A stretch of 10,374 nucleotides of DNA from Chlamydiota bacterium. Its GTDB lineage: Bacteria; Chlamydiota; Chlamydiia; Chlamydiales; Simkaniaceae. The DNA lies in NCBI GenBank assembly GCA_021772295.1, contig JAJFMG010000092.1, positions 1 through 10,374 of the forward strand. The letters run 5' to 3'. The notes beneath the pieces were generated by a model that saw only the letters and a list, made by a program, of their open reading frames with translations, ran no database searches and was not told the DNA's origin. A program made the position numbers and the translations under genes. Shown here piece by piece: positions 1-7,892 of this stretch; the stretch's first letter is position 1, and each line of letters begins with the position of its first letter.

Positions 1-1373
1 CCAACCTGCTCTTTGAGAGCATTTTGATAATCAAGTAGGAATTGCTTTGTATTATTCTTTATGTGGTAAAGTTTGTCTAGATCACTATTATGACCAACTT
101 TAAAAATATTCCCATCACGAAGAAGATGGGGTGGGTTTTCTACAAGCGCATTTGTAATAAGTTCTATAATCGGATCAAGATTTGGAAAGGAGTCATAGAT
201 GATTTTCAAAAGGGAGCTATCGACATTACTTAGTAATGTTTTAATAGGGCCTATGGGATTTAAAGAAGAAAGAAGCTGAGCAATGTCTTTTGGCGTAGCA
301 TATCCAGAAGAGACTCTTGCAATTAATCTTTCTACATCTCGAATCGTTGAAAGGTTTGTATGGATGTTTTGGAATAGGTCCTTTTTTTGGATTAGTTCTT
401 CAACAGCATCTTGGCGAGATATGATTTTAGAGATATCTAAAAGAGGGTGAACAGTCCAATTATAAAGGAGCCTTCCACCCATCGGGGTACTTGTTTGGTC
501 AAGTAATTGAATAAGTGTATTCGACTTGGTATTTCCAAAGGATAGAATTTGCAAATTTCGAAGGGTGTTTTGATCAATTGAGAGGTAATCCTTTTTTTCT
601 TTGACTTGCGCTGATTTCACATGGTCAATGGGAAGAGATAGATCTTCTTCGATATAGCGAAGAAGGGTTCCACAGGCATTTACAGCTACATGGAGCTCTT
701 TCATCCCAAAACCGTCGAGAGATTGAACCCTAAAATGCTTTATTAGAAACTCATAGGAAGTTCGATGATCAAAGAGCCAATCTTCTTTGATGTTAATACG
801 AAAGGAGATTCTTTGCTTGAGATTCTCAATTGAAGATTTATTTTTTTCATAGCATTTTTTCGAAATCAATATCTCAGAAGGCGCACATTTAAATATCTCA
901 TCTTCTAGTTCAGAAAGGCTTGTATGCTCAATGCAATAGAGCTCTGAGGTGGAAAGATCGAGCAGGGCAGCAGCGTAGATGCTATTTATTTGTGTGATAC
1001 AGATGAAGAAATTATTATTTTTCTGTAGCAGCGAATTTTCAGCAAAGGTTGTGCCTGGGGATACAATTCGAACGACATCTCGCTTCACAATGCCTTTTAC
1101 CTTTTTTGGATCTTCGATTTGCTCAGCAAGAGCTACAATATATCCCTTTTTTGTCAGTTTATCTAAATAATTTTCACAGGTGTGGGCTGGTACACCAGCC
1201 ATAGGAACATCTTGCCTTTTAGTAAGAGCTAAGTTGAGCTCTTTTGCTAGAATTGAAGCGTCTTCATAAAATGCCTCATAAAAATCTCCGAGACGAAAGA
1301 GGAGTAATGCATCTTTGGCTTTATTTTTACAGTCATGCCACTGCTTCATCATGGGGGATGTTTCTTTGACCAT
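1..1373 (-). CDS. mutS: DNA mismatch repair protein MutS, N-terminal 457 residues (3' end off left edge)
   Basis: MutS recognises mispaired and looped bases in new DNA and starts methyl-independent or MutL-dependent repair. I read this frame codon by codon from ATG 1373 to the left edge and found no stop. The mismatch-binding motif GDFYEAFYEDA is at residues 29-39, so F31 and E33 correspond to E. coli Phe36 and Glu38. PMAGVPAH (about residues 54-61), the AEQIEDP stretch and VVRIVSPGT complete a typical domain I. The connector, lever and start of the clamp follow (PMGGRLLYNW, DVERLIARVSSG). The Walker ATPase domain would lie beyond the edge. The gene begins 7 bases after the 159-aa gene ends; the nearest Shine-Dalgarno-like GGAG (1388-1391) is inside that gene's last codons and 14 bases away, so coupling is likely. 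ATGs at residues 8 and 9 are weaker alternative starts. Family assignment is near certain. Confidence 0.96.
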   Translation of the reverse strand, partial: MVKETSPMMKQWHDCKNKAKDALLLFRLGDFYEAFYEDASILAKELNLALTKRQDVPMAGVPAHTCENYLDKLTKKGYIVALAEQIEDPKKVKGIVKRDVVRIVSPGTTFAENSLLQKNNNFFICITQINSIYAAALLDLSTSELYCIEHTSLSELEDEIFKCAPSEILISKKCYEKNKSSIENLKQRISFRINIKEDWLFDHRTSYEFLIKHFRVQSLDGFGMKELHVAVNACGTLLRYIEEDLSLPIDHVKSAQVKEKKDYLSIDQNTLRNLQILSFGNTKSNTLIQLLDQTSTPMGGRLLYNWTVHPLLDISKIISRQDAVEELIQKKDLFQNIHTNLSTIRDVERLIARVSSGYATPKDIAQLLSSLNPIGPIKTLLSNVDSSLLKIIYDSFPNLDPIIELITNALVENPPHLLRDGNIFKVGHNSDLDKLYHIKNNTKQFLLDYQNALKEQV

Positions 1374-1380
1374 ATTAAAT

Positions 1381-1860
1381 TTACTTTCTCCAAAAAAGTA
1401 GTTTTTTTAGTAGTGTTTTTACACCACCTTGTTTTTGAACACTTCTTTGATTAAGTAAATCAAGGGCTTCTTTCGCTTCTTGAATTCCCTTTGAAATTTG
1501 CAAAATAACGCCATTACACCATCTCTGGGATTCTTCAATTTCTGTTTGCATAATTTCAAGGCGTTCTAGAATTTCCTTAGGAGATTTGGTCTCTTTTTGG
1601 AATGGAATACTTGTTTGAGACTTATAATTGTCAATCATTTGTCTTAGCTCAAAAATATCAATCAAAAGAGGAAGAAAAGTTTTTTTAAACTCTTCTCTCA
1701 TTCCAGAAAGGGGGGATGAAGGGATGATTTTTTTGTTAGAACAATTGCTGCCCTTTTCCGTATTTATTTTGATGTTTTCGGAAAAAGGGGAGGTGTCTAA
1801 CTTGGTATATACTTTTTTATGAAAAACAGTTTTTTCGTCTAGGCTAGCATTTTTTGTCAT
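1381..1860 (-). CDS. Conserved-position hypothetical protein, 159 aa, helical, upstream of mutS
   Basis: I do not recognise a family. Residues 1-52 are polar and rich in Ser, Lys and Asn and look disordered. Residues 53-80 read as a helix with a hydrophobic patch (FLPLLIDIFELRQMI). Residues 93-139 form a long charged helix with coiled-coil character (ILERLEIMQTEIEESQ and onward). The last 13 residues are basic and amphipathic (KTLLKKLLFWRK), which could touch membrane or nucleic acid; that is inference only. There is no signal peptide and no clear transmembrane span. The ATG at 1860 has an AGGGA ribosome site at 1868-1872, 7 bases upstream. The stop is 7 bases before mutS, so both are probably cotranscribed. 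Its position matches the small unknown gene I recall beside mutS and dnaG in Chlamydia (CT793); homology was not tested. Coding is supported by length, ribosome site and tight spacing. Confidence 0.8.
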   Translation of the reverse strand: MTKNASLDEKTVFHKKVYTKLDTSPFSENIKINTEKGSNCSNKKIIPSSPLSGMREEFKKTFLPLLIDIFELRQMIDNYKSQTSIPFQKETKSPKEILERLEIMQTEIEESQRWCNGVILQISKGIQEAKEALDLLNQRSVQKQGGVKTLLKKLLFWRK

Positions 1861-1932
1861 GATCTTATCCCTGTGTCATAGTCGCAATTACTCTATATAA
1901 GAAGTAGTGCTAAAATATCCTATTTTTTAGTT

Positions 1933-1960
1933 TTGATAAAGATTTTTCCGGCTGTATGCT
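1933..1960 (+). promoter_or_regulatory. Candidate sigma70-type (sigma66) promoter for the dnaG operon
   Basis: TTGATA at 1933-1938 matches the -35 consensus at five of six positions. TATGCT at 1955-1960 matches the -10 consensus at four of six, with a 16-base spacer. Transcription would begin near 1967, giving a leader of roughly 80 bases before the dnaG ATG at 2050. It lies in the 189-base divergent spacer between the mutS-side gene and dnaG. AT-rich DNA yields such matches by chance, so this is a candidate only. I saw no equally good pair facing the other way. Confidence 0.4.
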
Positions 1961-2037
1961 TAGATTTTAAGATGGGCTTTTTTGGAAGATAGATCTTTGG
2001 ATGTTAATTTGGAATGTTGTTACACTCCAGTTTAGAA

Positions 2038-2041
2038 GAGG
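2038..2041 (+). promoter_or_regulatory. Shine-Dalgarno GAGG that fixes the dnaG start at 2050
   Basis: GAGG at 2038-2041 lies 8 bases before the ATG at 2050, which is ideal spacing. The upstream in-frame ATG at 2014 has only GGA directly against it, and the 12 residues it would add resemble nothing in DnaG. The site also falls in a short potential hairpin, GAAG 2035-2038 pairing with CTTC 2042-2045, too weak to claim as regulation. Confidence 0.7.
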
Positions 2042-2049
2042 CTTCCTTT

Positions 2050-3846
2050 ATGAACATTTATTCCAAAAAAAGTTTAGATGAACTGAAAAACAGAATTGAT
2101 CTAATTGAAGTAATTTCTCCCATTGTAGATTTAAAAAAAGTTGGCGCAAGTTATAAGGGGCTTTGCCCTTTTCATGATGAATCAACTCCCTCTTTTATTG
2201 TGAGAGTTGGAGACTCGCACTACCATTGCTTTGGATGCGGAGCTCATGGAGATGCAATTGCATTTTTAAGTGAGTATCAAAAATGGTCTTTTCAAGAAGC
2301 TGTGGAATCTCTCGCCGATAGATTTTCAATTACACTAGAACTAGAAGAAGGTTCGAATCTTACTGAACAAAAAAGCACATCGCACCTCAAAGAAGCTCTT
2401 GAGAAAATGGCAAAATGGTATCATTACTATTTGCTTCATTCGGATGAAGGGCATGAAGCTTTGAAATACCTATATGCTAGAGGAATTGACTTAGATTTTA
2501 TTAGGCTTTTTTGTGTGGGCTATGCACCTAAATCTTTTGATTTAAATATTAGAGCGATGAAAGAACTTTCGATCAATATGGAGTCAGCAAAAGAGGTAGG
2601 CCTCTTGCAAACAAGTGGCATGAGACCTTTTTTCTCAGAAAGAGTAATGTTTCCAATTCAAGATAAAAGGGGACTTGTGATTGGCTACTCTGGAAGAAAA
2701 ATAAGAGAAGAGAGTTTTGGTCCAAAGTACCTCAATACAAAAGAGACAATTCTATTTAAAAAAGCAAAAGTTTTATTTGGCTTGCATCACTCCCGAAAAC
2801 GGATTGCCAAAGAGCAAAGAGTGCTCATTGTAGAAGGGCAAATCGATGCGCTTCGTCTCATCCAAGAAGGGTTTAATTTCACAGTCGCATCGCAGGGTAC
2901 AGCATTTGGCGAGGATCAAGTAAGAGAGATTACACAACTTGGGGTTACTCAGGTCTATTTAGCTTTGGATGCAGATAAAGCTGGGCAGGATGCCTGTTTT
3001 AAAATTGGTAATATGTTTCAAAGAGAGGGAGTAGAAGTATTTGCACTGCCTCTTCCAAATGAAATGGATCCAGATGAATTGCTTCGTGAAATTGGGCCAG
3101 AGGAATTTGCAAAATTATTTTCCCCTGATTCACTTCGTGGAAATGACTACTTGCATTTTTTGGTTAAGTATTTTTCAAAGGGAATTGATATGAATTCTCC
3201 TTCAAAGAAAAACCATGTGATTCAAAATATTGCACTTGTAATTCGTAAATGGGATCATCCCTTAATGGTCCATGAAAGCCTTCGTAAACTTGCGCAAATT
3301 ACTTCTGTTCCTGAAAAACTCATTGGCATCGAAAAAGATGCTGGCTCACCAAATATACACATTAAAAAAAATGGTAGTATATCTTCTTTAGCCATTGATC
3401 CAGATAGATTGCTCGAAATGGATTTACTGAGACTGCTCTTTTTAGTTCCCCAAGAGAAAAAAGAGCTTTCATATATTGTGCAAAAAAACTTGGCTCCCAA
3501 GGACTTTACTACTCCTATTTGCAAACGTTTTTTTATTCACTATTTCGAACTTTTTGAAGATGGGGTATTGCCAGAGCTTTTTTCTCTTTTATCTTCCCTA
3601 AACGATCCAGAAGAAAGGTTGTTTTTTTCTGAAATTATTCAGAAAAGGGTAAATGAAGAAAAAATAGAAGAGATTTTATTTGAAACAATTACAAAAATTA
3701 CTCAGAGAAATTGGATGAATGAAAGAGAAGAAATTCGGCAAAAAATTCAAAGTGGAAGACTCTCTGAGGATGAAATTTTAATCTTAGCTAAAAAATTTGA
3801 TGAGATAAAAAAAGCCCCACCAATACCTGATTTTTCTAAGGTTTGA
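2050..3846 (+). CDS. dnaG: DNA primase DnaG
   Basis: DnaG makes the short RNA primers that start leading strands and Okazaki fragments, working with the replicative helicase DnaB. From ATG 2050 the protein is 598 residues, close to the usual bacterial and chlamydial size. The N-terminal CHC2 zinc domain has C39, H42, C60 and C63 (LCPFHDE ... HCFGCG). The core has FSERVMFPIQDKRG (196-208) and PKYLNTKET (225-233). The Toprim catalytic residues are E262 in LIVEGQIDAL and D307/D309 in LALDADKAGQDA. LPNEMDPDELLRE (335-347) is another family hallmark. The C-terminal helicase-binding part is divergent, as is normal. The start at 2050 is preferred over 2014 because of the well-spaced GAGG. It is the first gene of a tight plus-strand group, with the DCC gene starting 3 bases after its stop. 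All visible key residues are present. Confidence 0.97.
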   Translation: MNIYSKKSLDELKNRIDLIEVISPIVDLKKVGASYKGLCPFHDESTPSFIVRVGDSHYHCFGCGAHGDAIAFLSEYQKWSFQEAVESLADRFSITLELEEGSNLTEQKSTSHLKEALEKMAKWYHYYLLHSDEGHEALKYLYARGIDLDFIRLFCVGYAPKSFDLNIRAMKELSINMESAKEVGLLQTSGMRPFFSERVMFPIQDKRGLVIGYSGRKIREESFGPKYLNTKETILFKKAKVLFGLHHSRKRIAKEQRVLIVEGQIDALRLIQEGFNFTVASQGTAFGEDQVREITQLGVTQVYLALDADKAGQDACFKIGNMFQREGVEVFALPLPNEMDPDELLREIGPEEFAKLFSPDSLRGNDYLHFLVKYFSKGIDMNSPSKKNHVIQNIALVIRKWDHPLMVHESLRKLAQITSVPEKLIGIEKDAGSPNIHIKKNGSISSLAIDPDRLLEMDLLRLLFLVPQEKKELSYIVQKNLAPKDFTTPICKRFFIHYFELFEDGVLPELFSLLSSLNDPEERLFFSEIIQKRVNEEKIEEILFETITKITQRNWMNEREEIRQKIQSGRLSEDEILILAKKFDEIKKAPPIPDFSKV

Positions 3847-3849
3847 TCC

Positions 3850-4191
3850 ATGGAATCTATCTACGTTTATTTTGACGAAACCTGCCCTTTTTGCAAGAGA
3901 TGTGTTGCTTTTTTTATAAAAAGGGACTCGAGATCAATATTACAATTTCACTCCCTTTCTACCTTTACAGATAAAGAGTATGTCTCTATTGCAAAACAAA
4001 GAGGTAGTCTAATTTTGGTAATTAAAAAAGGGAAAAAAAAGGAGGTGTTGATCTATGGAAAGGCAGCGCTTCGAATTTTTCGTTACTTGAAAGCTCCCTG
4101 GAAGTGGATCTCACTTTTTTCATATCTACCTAAATTCTTAGTTGACCCTATTTACAAAGTAATTGCAAGAAATCGAGTGTGCAAAAAATGA
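3850..4191 (+). CDS. DCC-family (DUF393) thiol-disulfide oxidoreductase-like protein
   Basis: This is a 113-residue protein of the DCC/DUF393 type, thioredoxin-like small proteins whose substrates are mostly unknown. The start has the family signature YFDETCPFCKRCVAFF, with C12-P-F-C15 as the likely redox pair and an extra C18. The end has the usual tail (LPKFLVDPIYKVIARNR), followed by another cysteine, C111. The middle has a basic loop, KKGKKKEV, then YGKAALRIFRYL, matching the conserved G-x-A-L segment. There is no signal peptide, so it is presumably cytosolic. TAAGG at 3837-3841, inside the end of dnaG, is 8 bases before the ATG, so it is translated in the dnaG transcript. It overlaps the methyltransferase start by 4 bases. 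An oddity is a slippery A_AAA_AAG at 4035-4041 beside a strong internal Shine-Dalgarno. The family call is good; biochemical function is inferred. Confidence 0.85.
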   Translation: MESIYVYFDETCPFCKRCVAFFIKRDSRSILQFHSLSTFTDKEYVSIAKQRGSLILVIKKGKKKEVLIYGKAALRIFRYLKAPWKWISLFSYLPKFLVDPIYKVIARNRVCKK

Positions 4192-4712
4192 TTGTTCTTT
4201 GTGTATTTCTAGTTCTATTTCTTTCGATCGTTATAGCAACAATGGTTCTTGGAATCTCTCCCATGCCAACCTCTTTTTCAATGCAGAAAGAATTATTAAA
4301 GGTACTTCCGAAAACCATAGAGGGAGAAATTATTGATTTGGGATCAGGTTTTGGAAGCATGCTTTTTTTTCTAGCAAAAAAATACCCCACAGCAAAAATC
4401 ATTGGCTATGAAAGATCGCCAGTTGCGTATTTGATTTCAAAGGTTTGGATCTTCATCTCTCGAAAAAAACATATTAAGGTTCATTTTCAAAGTATATATA
4501 GCGCTGATATATCTAGTGCAGCAATGGTTTTTTGCTATCTATTCCCAAATGCAATGGAAAAATTAGAGTCGAGGTTAAAAGCTGTTGTAAATGAAAGAGC
4601 TTTAATCGTATCGCATACATTCAGAATTCCAAATTGGAAGCCCTGCTTGCAAAGCGTTGCCTCAAATCTCTATCGAGATCTAATTTACCTCTATAAAAAA
4701 GAATTGCGCTAG
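4188..4712 (+). CDS. Membrane-anchored class I SAM-dependent methyltransferase
   Basis: This 174-residue protein has one N-terminal hydrophobic helix (residues 2-22) with no cleavage site evident, then a short class I methyltransferase fold. Motif I is EIIDLGSGFGSML (47-59), and GYERSP (73-78) places the acidic residue that holds the SAM ribose. ADISSAAMVFCYLFPNAMEKLESRL (106-130) and IVSHTFRIPNW (140-150) fit the later strands. The layout (N-terminal membrane helix, P-x-PTS linker, FCYLFP, F-x-IP-x-W) reminds me of the FAM173/ATPSC-KMT lysine methyltransferases; this is a resemblance by eye and the substrate is unknown. ATG 4188 overlaps the DCC stop as ATGA, favouring coupled translation. 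GTG 4179 is the alternative start and adds three residues. It ends one base from the oppositely oriented glyQS stop. Its place corresponds to the small unknown gene next to glyQ in Chlamydia, not checked for homology. Confidence 0.8.
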   Translation: MIVLCVFLVLFLSIVIATMVLGISPMPTSFSMQKELLKVLPKTIEGEIIDLGSGFGSMLFFLAKKYPTAKIIGYERSPVAYLISKVWIFISRKKHIKVHFQSIYSADISSAAMVFCYLFPNAMEKLESRLKAVVNERALIVSHTFRIPNWKPCLQSVASNLYRDLIYLYKKELR

Positions 4713-4724
4713 TCTATTTCTTTT
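4697..4724. repeat. AT-rich inverted repeat around the methyltransferase/glyQS stop codons
   Basis: AAAAGAA at 4697-4703 is the exact reverse complement of TTCTTTT at 4718-4724, with a 14-base loop that contains both stop codons (TAG 4710-4712 on plus, and the glyQS stop at 4714-4716 on minus). Read either way it gives an A-run, loop and U-run, the shape of a weak bidirectional terminator. The stem has only one G:C pair and is low-complexity, so termination is a guess. Confidence 0.3.
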
Positions 4725-7700
4725 CTTGAATTTTACTAAAATCAAGGAGCTTAGAAAAAAGAGAGAAAACTTCTTGTAAAAGTGCAATTCTATTGGCTTT
4801 ATGCGCTGCATTATCCGATAAAATTTGCACATGCTCAAATAGATCCGATAGTGGTTTTTGCAACTTAGAAAGGTGTGAAAAAGCTTCCACATAAGATTTT
4901 TCTTGCGTAGCCTTATCAACAAGAGGAGAGATCTCTAGTAAGATGTTATAAAGGTTTTTTTCCTGCTCCTTTACAAAGTTAGATTTTTGAATCGAAGCCT
5001 TTGCTTGATGCTGCAGCTGTCCTTTAGCTCTTTTATATACTTCAAATAGTTTGGAAAAAGCAGGACCCTTCCTAAACTCATTTAGAGCTTTTACTTTAAG
5101 ATATTGATCGAAAGGATCGGAGCTTTTATCTGACATACTGGCATCTATTTCATCTTTTGCAAAGCCAAAGCTATGCAAAGCAACAGCGAGTCTTGTCTTC
5201 AGATATGGGAGCAGTTTTTCATTCGTTGCATTTGAGTACTTGGGAAAGTGTTTTCCAATACTTGTGAAAACATCGCTTAAATTTATCGAAAGTTTATTTT
5301 CGATTAGAATTCGGAGTATTCCAAGGGTTTGTCTTCGTATTGCAAAAGGATCAGAAGAAGAGGTCGGAATAAGGTTAATGCTAAAGTAGCCGACTAAGTT
5401 ATGCAATTTGTCTGCGAGGCTTACAATGATTCCAGTAGGACTTGATGGTAAAATATCATTTTCAAACCGGGGGAGGTAATGCTCTTCAATTGCAATAGCT
5501 ACATCCTTGTTTTCGCCTTCATGGAGCGCATAATATTTTCCAATTGTTCCCTGAAGATCAGGAAACTCTGCTACAAGTTCAGAGGCTAAATCAACTTTAC
5601 AAAGTTCGGCGGCTCTTTTGACAATTGCGTCTGTTGATAAATGCAAAGCACTAGATAAAGACAAGGCGATCGAAGTAAGCTTTTTTTGCTTATCAAAGAT
5701 ACTTCCAAGCTCTTTTTGAAAAGTAACGGTTTTTAATTTTTCTAAGAATGTACTTAGGGGGACCTTGCAATCGGCCTCATAGAGGAATACGCCATCAGAA
5801 AGTCTGGCAGAGAGTACTTTTTCATTTCCTGATCTGATTGTGTCATTTGGTGTATTATCTGCTGTAATAATAAATTTGTTTAAGAGAGCGTGATTTCCAT
5901 TCTCGGTTGGAAAATATTTCTGGTGCTCAACCATTTCAGATGTAAGTACTTCTTTTGGCGCTTTAAGAAAATTTTGATCAAAGGTTCCAATCATAAGCAT
6001 TGGGTACTCTGAAAGGTAAAGAACCTGTTTTAAAACGGCATCTTTTTGTATCACATTAAAATGATTTTCTTTTTCAAGCTTATCTAGTTGAGATGTTATG
6101 GATTGTTTTCTTTCCTCAATATCAGCGATTACTTTGTTTTTTCTCAATAGATTGAGGTACTCTGTCGGATGCGCAATTGAAATCACTTCATCACTTAGCT
6201 GAAAATGGCCTCTTGTTTCTCTTCCAGATTCAATACGTGCAAAAGAGAAGGGGATCACTTCTTTTCCAAAAAGAGCAATAATAGATTGAATTGGCCTTGC
6301 ATAGGATACATCGAGATCTGCCCAATGCATCTTTTTGGGGAAAGGAAGACTTTCAATGATGGAGGGTAAACTTTTTGCAAGGATTGCAAAAGTGGACTTG
6401 CCACTTACCTGCAAGTTTGCAAACAGATATTCTTTTTCTTTGATTATTTGAGTTGTAACCCCACTCACTTTTTTATCTTTGAGATCTTGGAGAGTGAAGG
6501 AGTCAATACCAAGTGATTTAATAAAACCTTGTCCTTGTTTAGATAGATTTCCGGAACTATCGAAACAAATATCTATTAAAGGACCCTTGCGCTCTATATT
6601 TTGATCGCAGGTGCCATGTGAAAGGCCTTTTGCGTATACGCTCAATCTTCTAGGAGTTCCAAAGGAGGTAATAGAATCAAAATCTAGGGATGATTCCCTG
6701 AGAAGTTTTTCGATAGCTTTTTCTAAGTTGTTTTTTGCATTCCAAATAAAGACTGCTGGAAGCTCTTCTGATCGTATTTCAAATAAGAAATCATCTGTTT
6801 TCTTTGGATCGAAATTAGAAGGAAATTCTTTTGCAGCTGATTTTTTCTGAGTAGATTTTATGGGGGCAAGAAGGGGAAATTTCATTTCTTCTCGGATGAG
6901 TAAGTACTCATCCGCGCACAACTTTGCAAGATTGCGAATTCGTGTGATGTATCCAGTTCGCTCCGTTGTAGAAAGAACTCCCCGAGCTTCTAACATATTA
7001 AAAGCATGAGACGCTTTCATAACAAAGTCATAGGCAGGGATTGGAAAATGAAGCTCTGCAATTGTCTTAGCTTCTTTTTCAAAATCATTGAAGTGGGCAA
7101 GCCACATCTTTGTAGATGCGTGATAGAAGTTATAATGACTCCATTCAACTTCATTTCTATGATAAATGTCTTTGTAGCTGAGGTGCTCAGAGTACATCAT
7201 ATCAAAGAAACTATCCTTGTTTTGAACGATCATGCACAGTCTTTCTAGCCCATAGGTGATTTCAACTGTGATGGGAGAAAGTTGTATTCCAGCTACTTGT
7301 TGGAAATAGGTGAACTGTGTGATTTCCATTCCATCAATCCAAACTTCCCAGCCAAGACCAGAAGCTCCCAAAGTGGGACTTTCCCAGTCATCGTGCACAA
7401 ATCGGATATCATGCTTTTTTCGGTCGACGCCAATTAATTCTAAAGACTGCAAATACAAATTTTGAATATCTAAGGGAGATGGTTTTAAGATGACTTGTAA
7501 TTGATGAAACAGTTGTAATCTGTTTGGATTCTCTCCAAACCTTGCATCCTGAGGTCTTCTAGAAGGCTCTACATATACGGTATTAAAGCTTTCAGGTCCA
7601 AGAGAGCGCAAAAATGTTGCTGGATTGAACGTTCCAGCTCCAACTTCTACATCATGACCTTGTGAGATAGCGCAACCTCGATCTGCCCAAAATTCGGTAA

Positions 7701-7731
7701 GAAGACTAATAACTTTTTGAAAGGTAATCAT
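4714..7731 (-). CDS. glyQS: Glycyl-tRNA synthetase, fused alpha and beta chains
   Basis: This enzyme charges tRNA-Gly with glycine using ATP. In most bacteria it is an alpha2beta2 tetramer from glyQ and glyS; here one 1005-residue chain carries both, as in chlamydiae. Residues 1-288 are the alpha catalytic part: [19 protein letters not shown] (29-47), [19 protein letters not shown] (55-73), the ATLG-like [14 protein letters not shown] (118-131), [10 protein letters not shown], and class II motif 3 TYGLERL (159-165). Residues 289-312 are a Lys/Ser-rich linker. From 313 the beta part begins with [12 protein letters not shown] and continues through [47 protein letters not shown] and a C-terminal helical tRNA-binding region ending near [18 protein letters not shown]. 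An in-frame TGA (7738-7740) lies just upstream of ATG 7731, which fixes the start. No good Shine-Dalgarno precedes it. Confidence 0.97.
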   Translation of the reverse strand: MITFQKVISLLTEFWADRGCAISQGHDVEVGAGTFNPATFLRSLGPESFNTVYVEPSRRPQDARFGENPNRLQLFHQLQVILKPSPLDIQNLYLQSLELIGVDRKKHDIRFVHDDWESPTLGASGLGWEVWIDGMEITQFTYFQQVAGIQLSPITVEITYGLERLCMIVQNKDSFFDMMYSEHLSYKDIYHRNEVEWSHYNFYHASTKMWLAHFNDFEKEAKTIAELHFPIPAYDFVMKASHAFNMLEARGVLSTTERTGYITRIRNLAKLCADEYLLIREEMKFPLLAPIKSTQKKSAAKEFPSNFDPKKTDDFLFEIRSEELPAVFIWNAKNNLEKAIEKLLRESSLDFDSITSFGTPRRLSVYAKGLSHGTCDQNIERKGPLIDICFDSSGNLSKQGQGFIKSLGIDSFTLQDLKDKKVSGVTTQIIKEKEYLFANLQVSGKSTFAILAKSLPSIIESLPFPKKMHWADLDVSYARPIQSIIALFGKEVIPFSFARIESGRETRGHFQLSDEVISIAHPTEYLNLLRKNKVIADIEERKQSITSQLDKLEKENHFNVIQKDAVLKQVLYLSEYPMLMIGTFDQNFLKAPKEVLTSEMVEHQKYFPTENGNHALLNKFIITADNTPNDTIRSGNEKVLSARLSDGVFLYEADCKVPLSTFLEKLKTVTFQKELGSIFDKQKKLTSIALSLSSALHLSTDAIVKRAAELCKVDLASELVAEFPDLQGTIGKYYALHEGENKDVAIAIEEHYLPRFENDILPSSPTGIIVSLADKLHNLVGYFSINLIPTSSSDPFAIRRQTLGILRILIENKLSINLSDVFTSIGKHFPKYSNATNEKLLPYLKTRLAVALHSFGFAKDEIDASMSDKSSDPFDQYLKVKALNEFRKGPAFSKLFEVYKRAKGQLQHQAKASIQKSNFVKEQEKNLYNILLEISPLVDKATQEKSYVEAFSHLSKLQKPLSDLFEHVQILSDNAAHKANRIALLQEVFSLFSKLLDFSKIQEKK

Positions 7732-7892
7732 AATGGATCATTTACTGTTATAATTTGAATGTAATACTTTAATTCTTAATACTTTTTTCCGAAAGAAAAA
7801 TCTCGAGAAGATCGTATTGAACGGAATGGGGGAGCTATGTAATTATAGACACCAATATTTACTAAGAGACTTAATTAAGTTTTAATATCAAA
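7732..7892. other. Divergent spacer between glyQS and rlmN
   Basis: This 161-base AT-rich spacer must hold the promoters for both glyQS (minus) and rlmN (plus), but I cannot find a convincing -35/-10 pair for either. On the minus strand TATAAC (plus coordinates 7747-7752) is a good -10 look-alike without a -35. On the plus strand TTGAAC at 7817-7822 is a good -35 look-alike without a proper -10. Neither start codon has a Shine-Dalgarno at normal distance. No tRNA-like fold or coding frame is evident. Confidence 0.5.

Noticed and set aside
1894..1899. TATATA as a minus-strand -10 box for the mutS operon
   Set aside because: No recognisable -35 at suitable spacing; the hexamer is common in AT-rich DNA.
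2014..2049. Upstream in-frame ATG that would lengthen DnaG by 12 residues
   Set aside because: No ribosome site at usable spacing, and the extra residues do not look like DnaG; ATG 2050 has GAGG 8 bases upstream.
4179..4187. GTG start for the methyltransferase three codons upstream
   Set aside because: Possible, but it has no clear Shine-Dalgarno, while ATG 4188 forms the classic ATGA overlap with the previous stop.
7747..7752. TATAAC (minus strand) as the glyQS -10 box
   Set aside because: No -35 match at 15-19 bases and an implausibly short leader; noted only as a possibility.
7828..7842. GGGGGAG followed by ATG TAA, a start-stop minimal ORF in the rlmN leader
   Set aside because: Only 2 bases separate GGAG from the ATG, too close for normal initiation; likely chance.
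7817..7845. TTGAAC as a -35 box for rlmN
   Set aside because: At 16-18 bases downstream no hexamer resembles TATAAT (best is TAATTA), so the pair is not credible.
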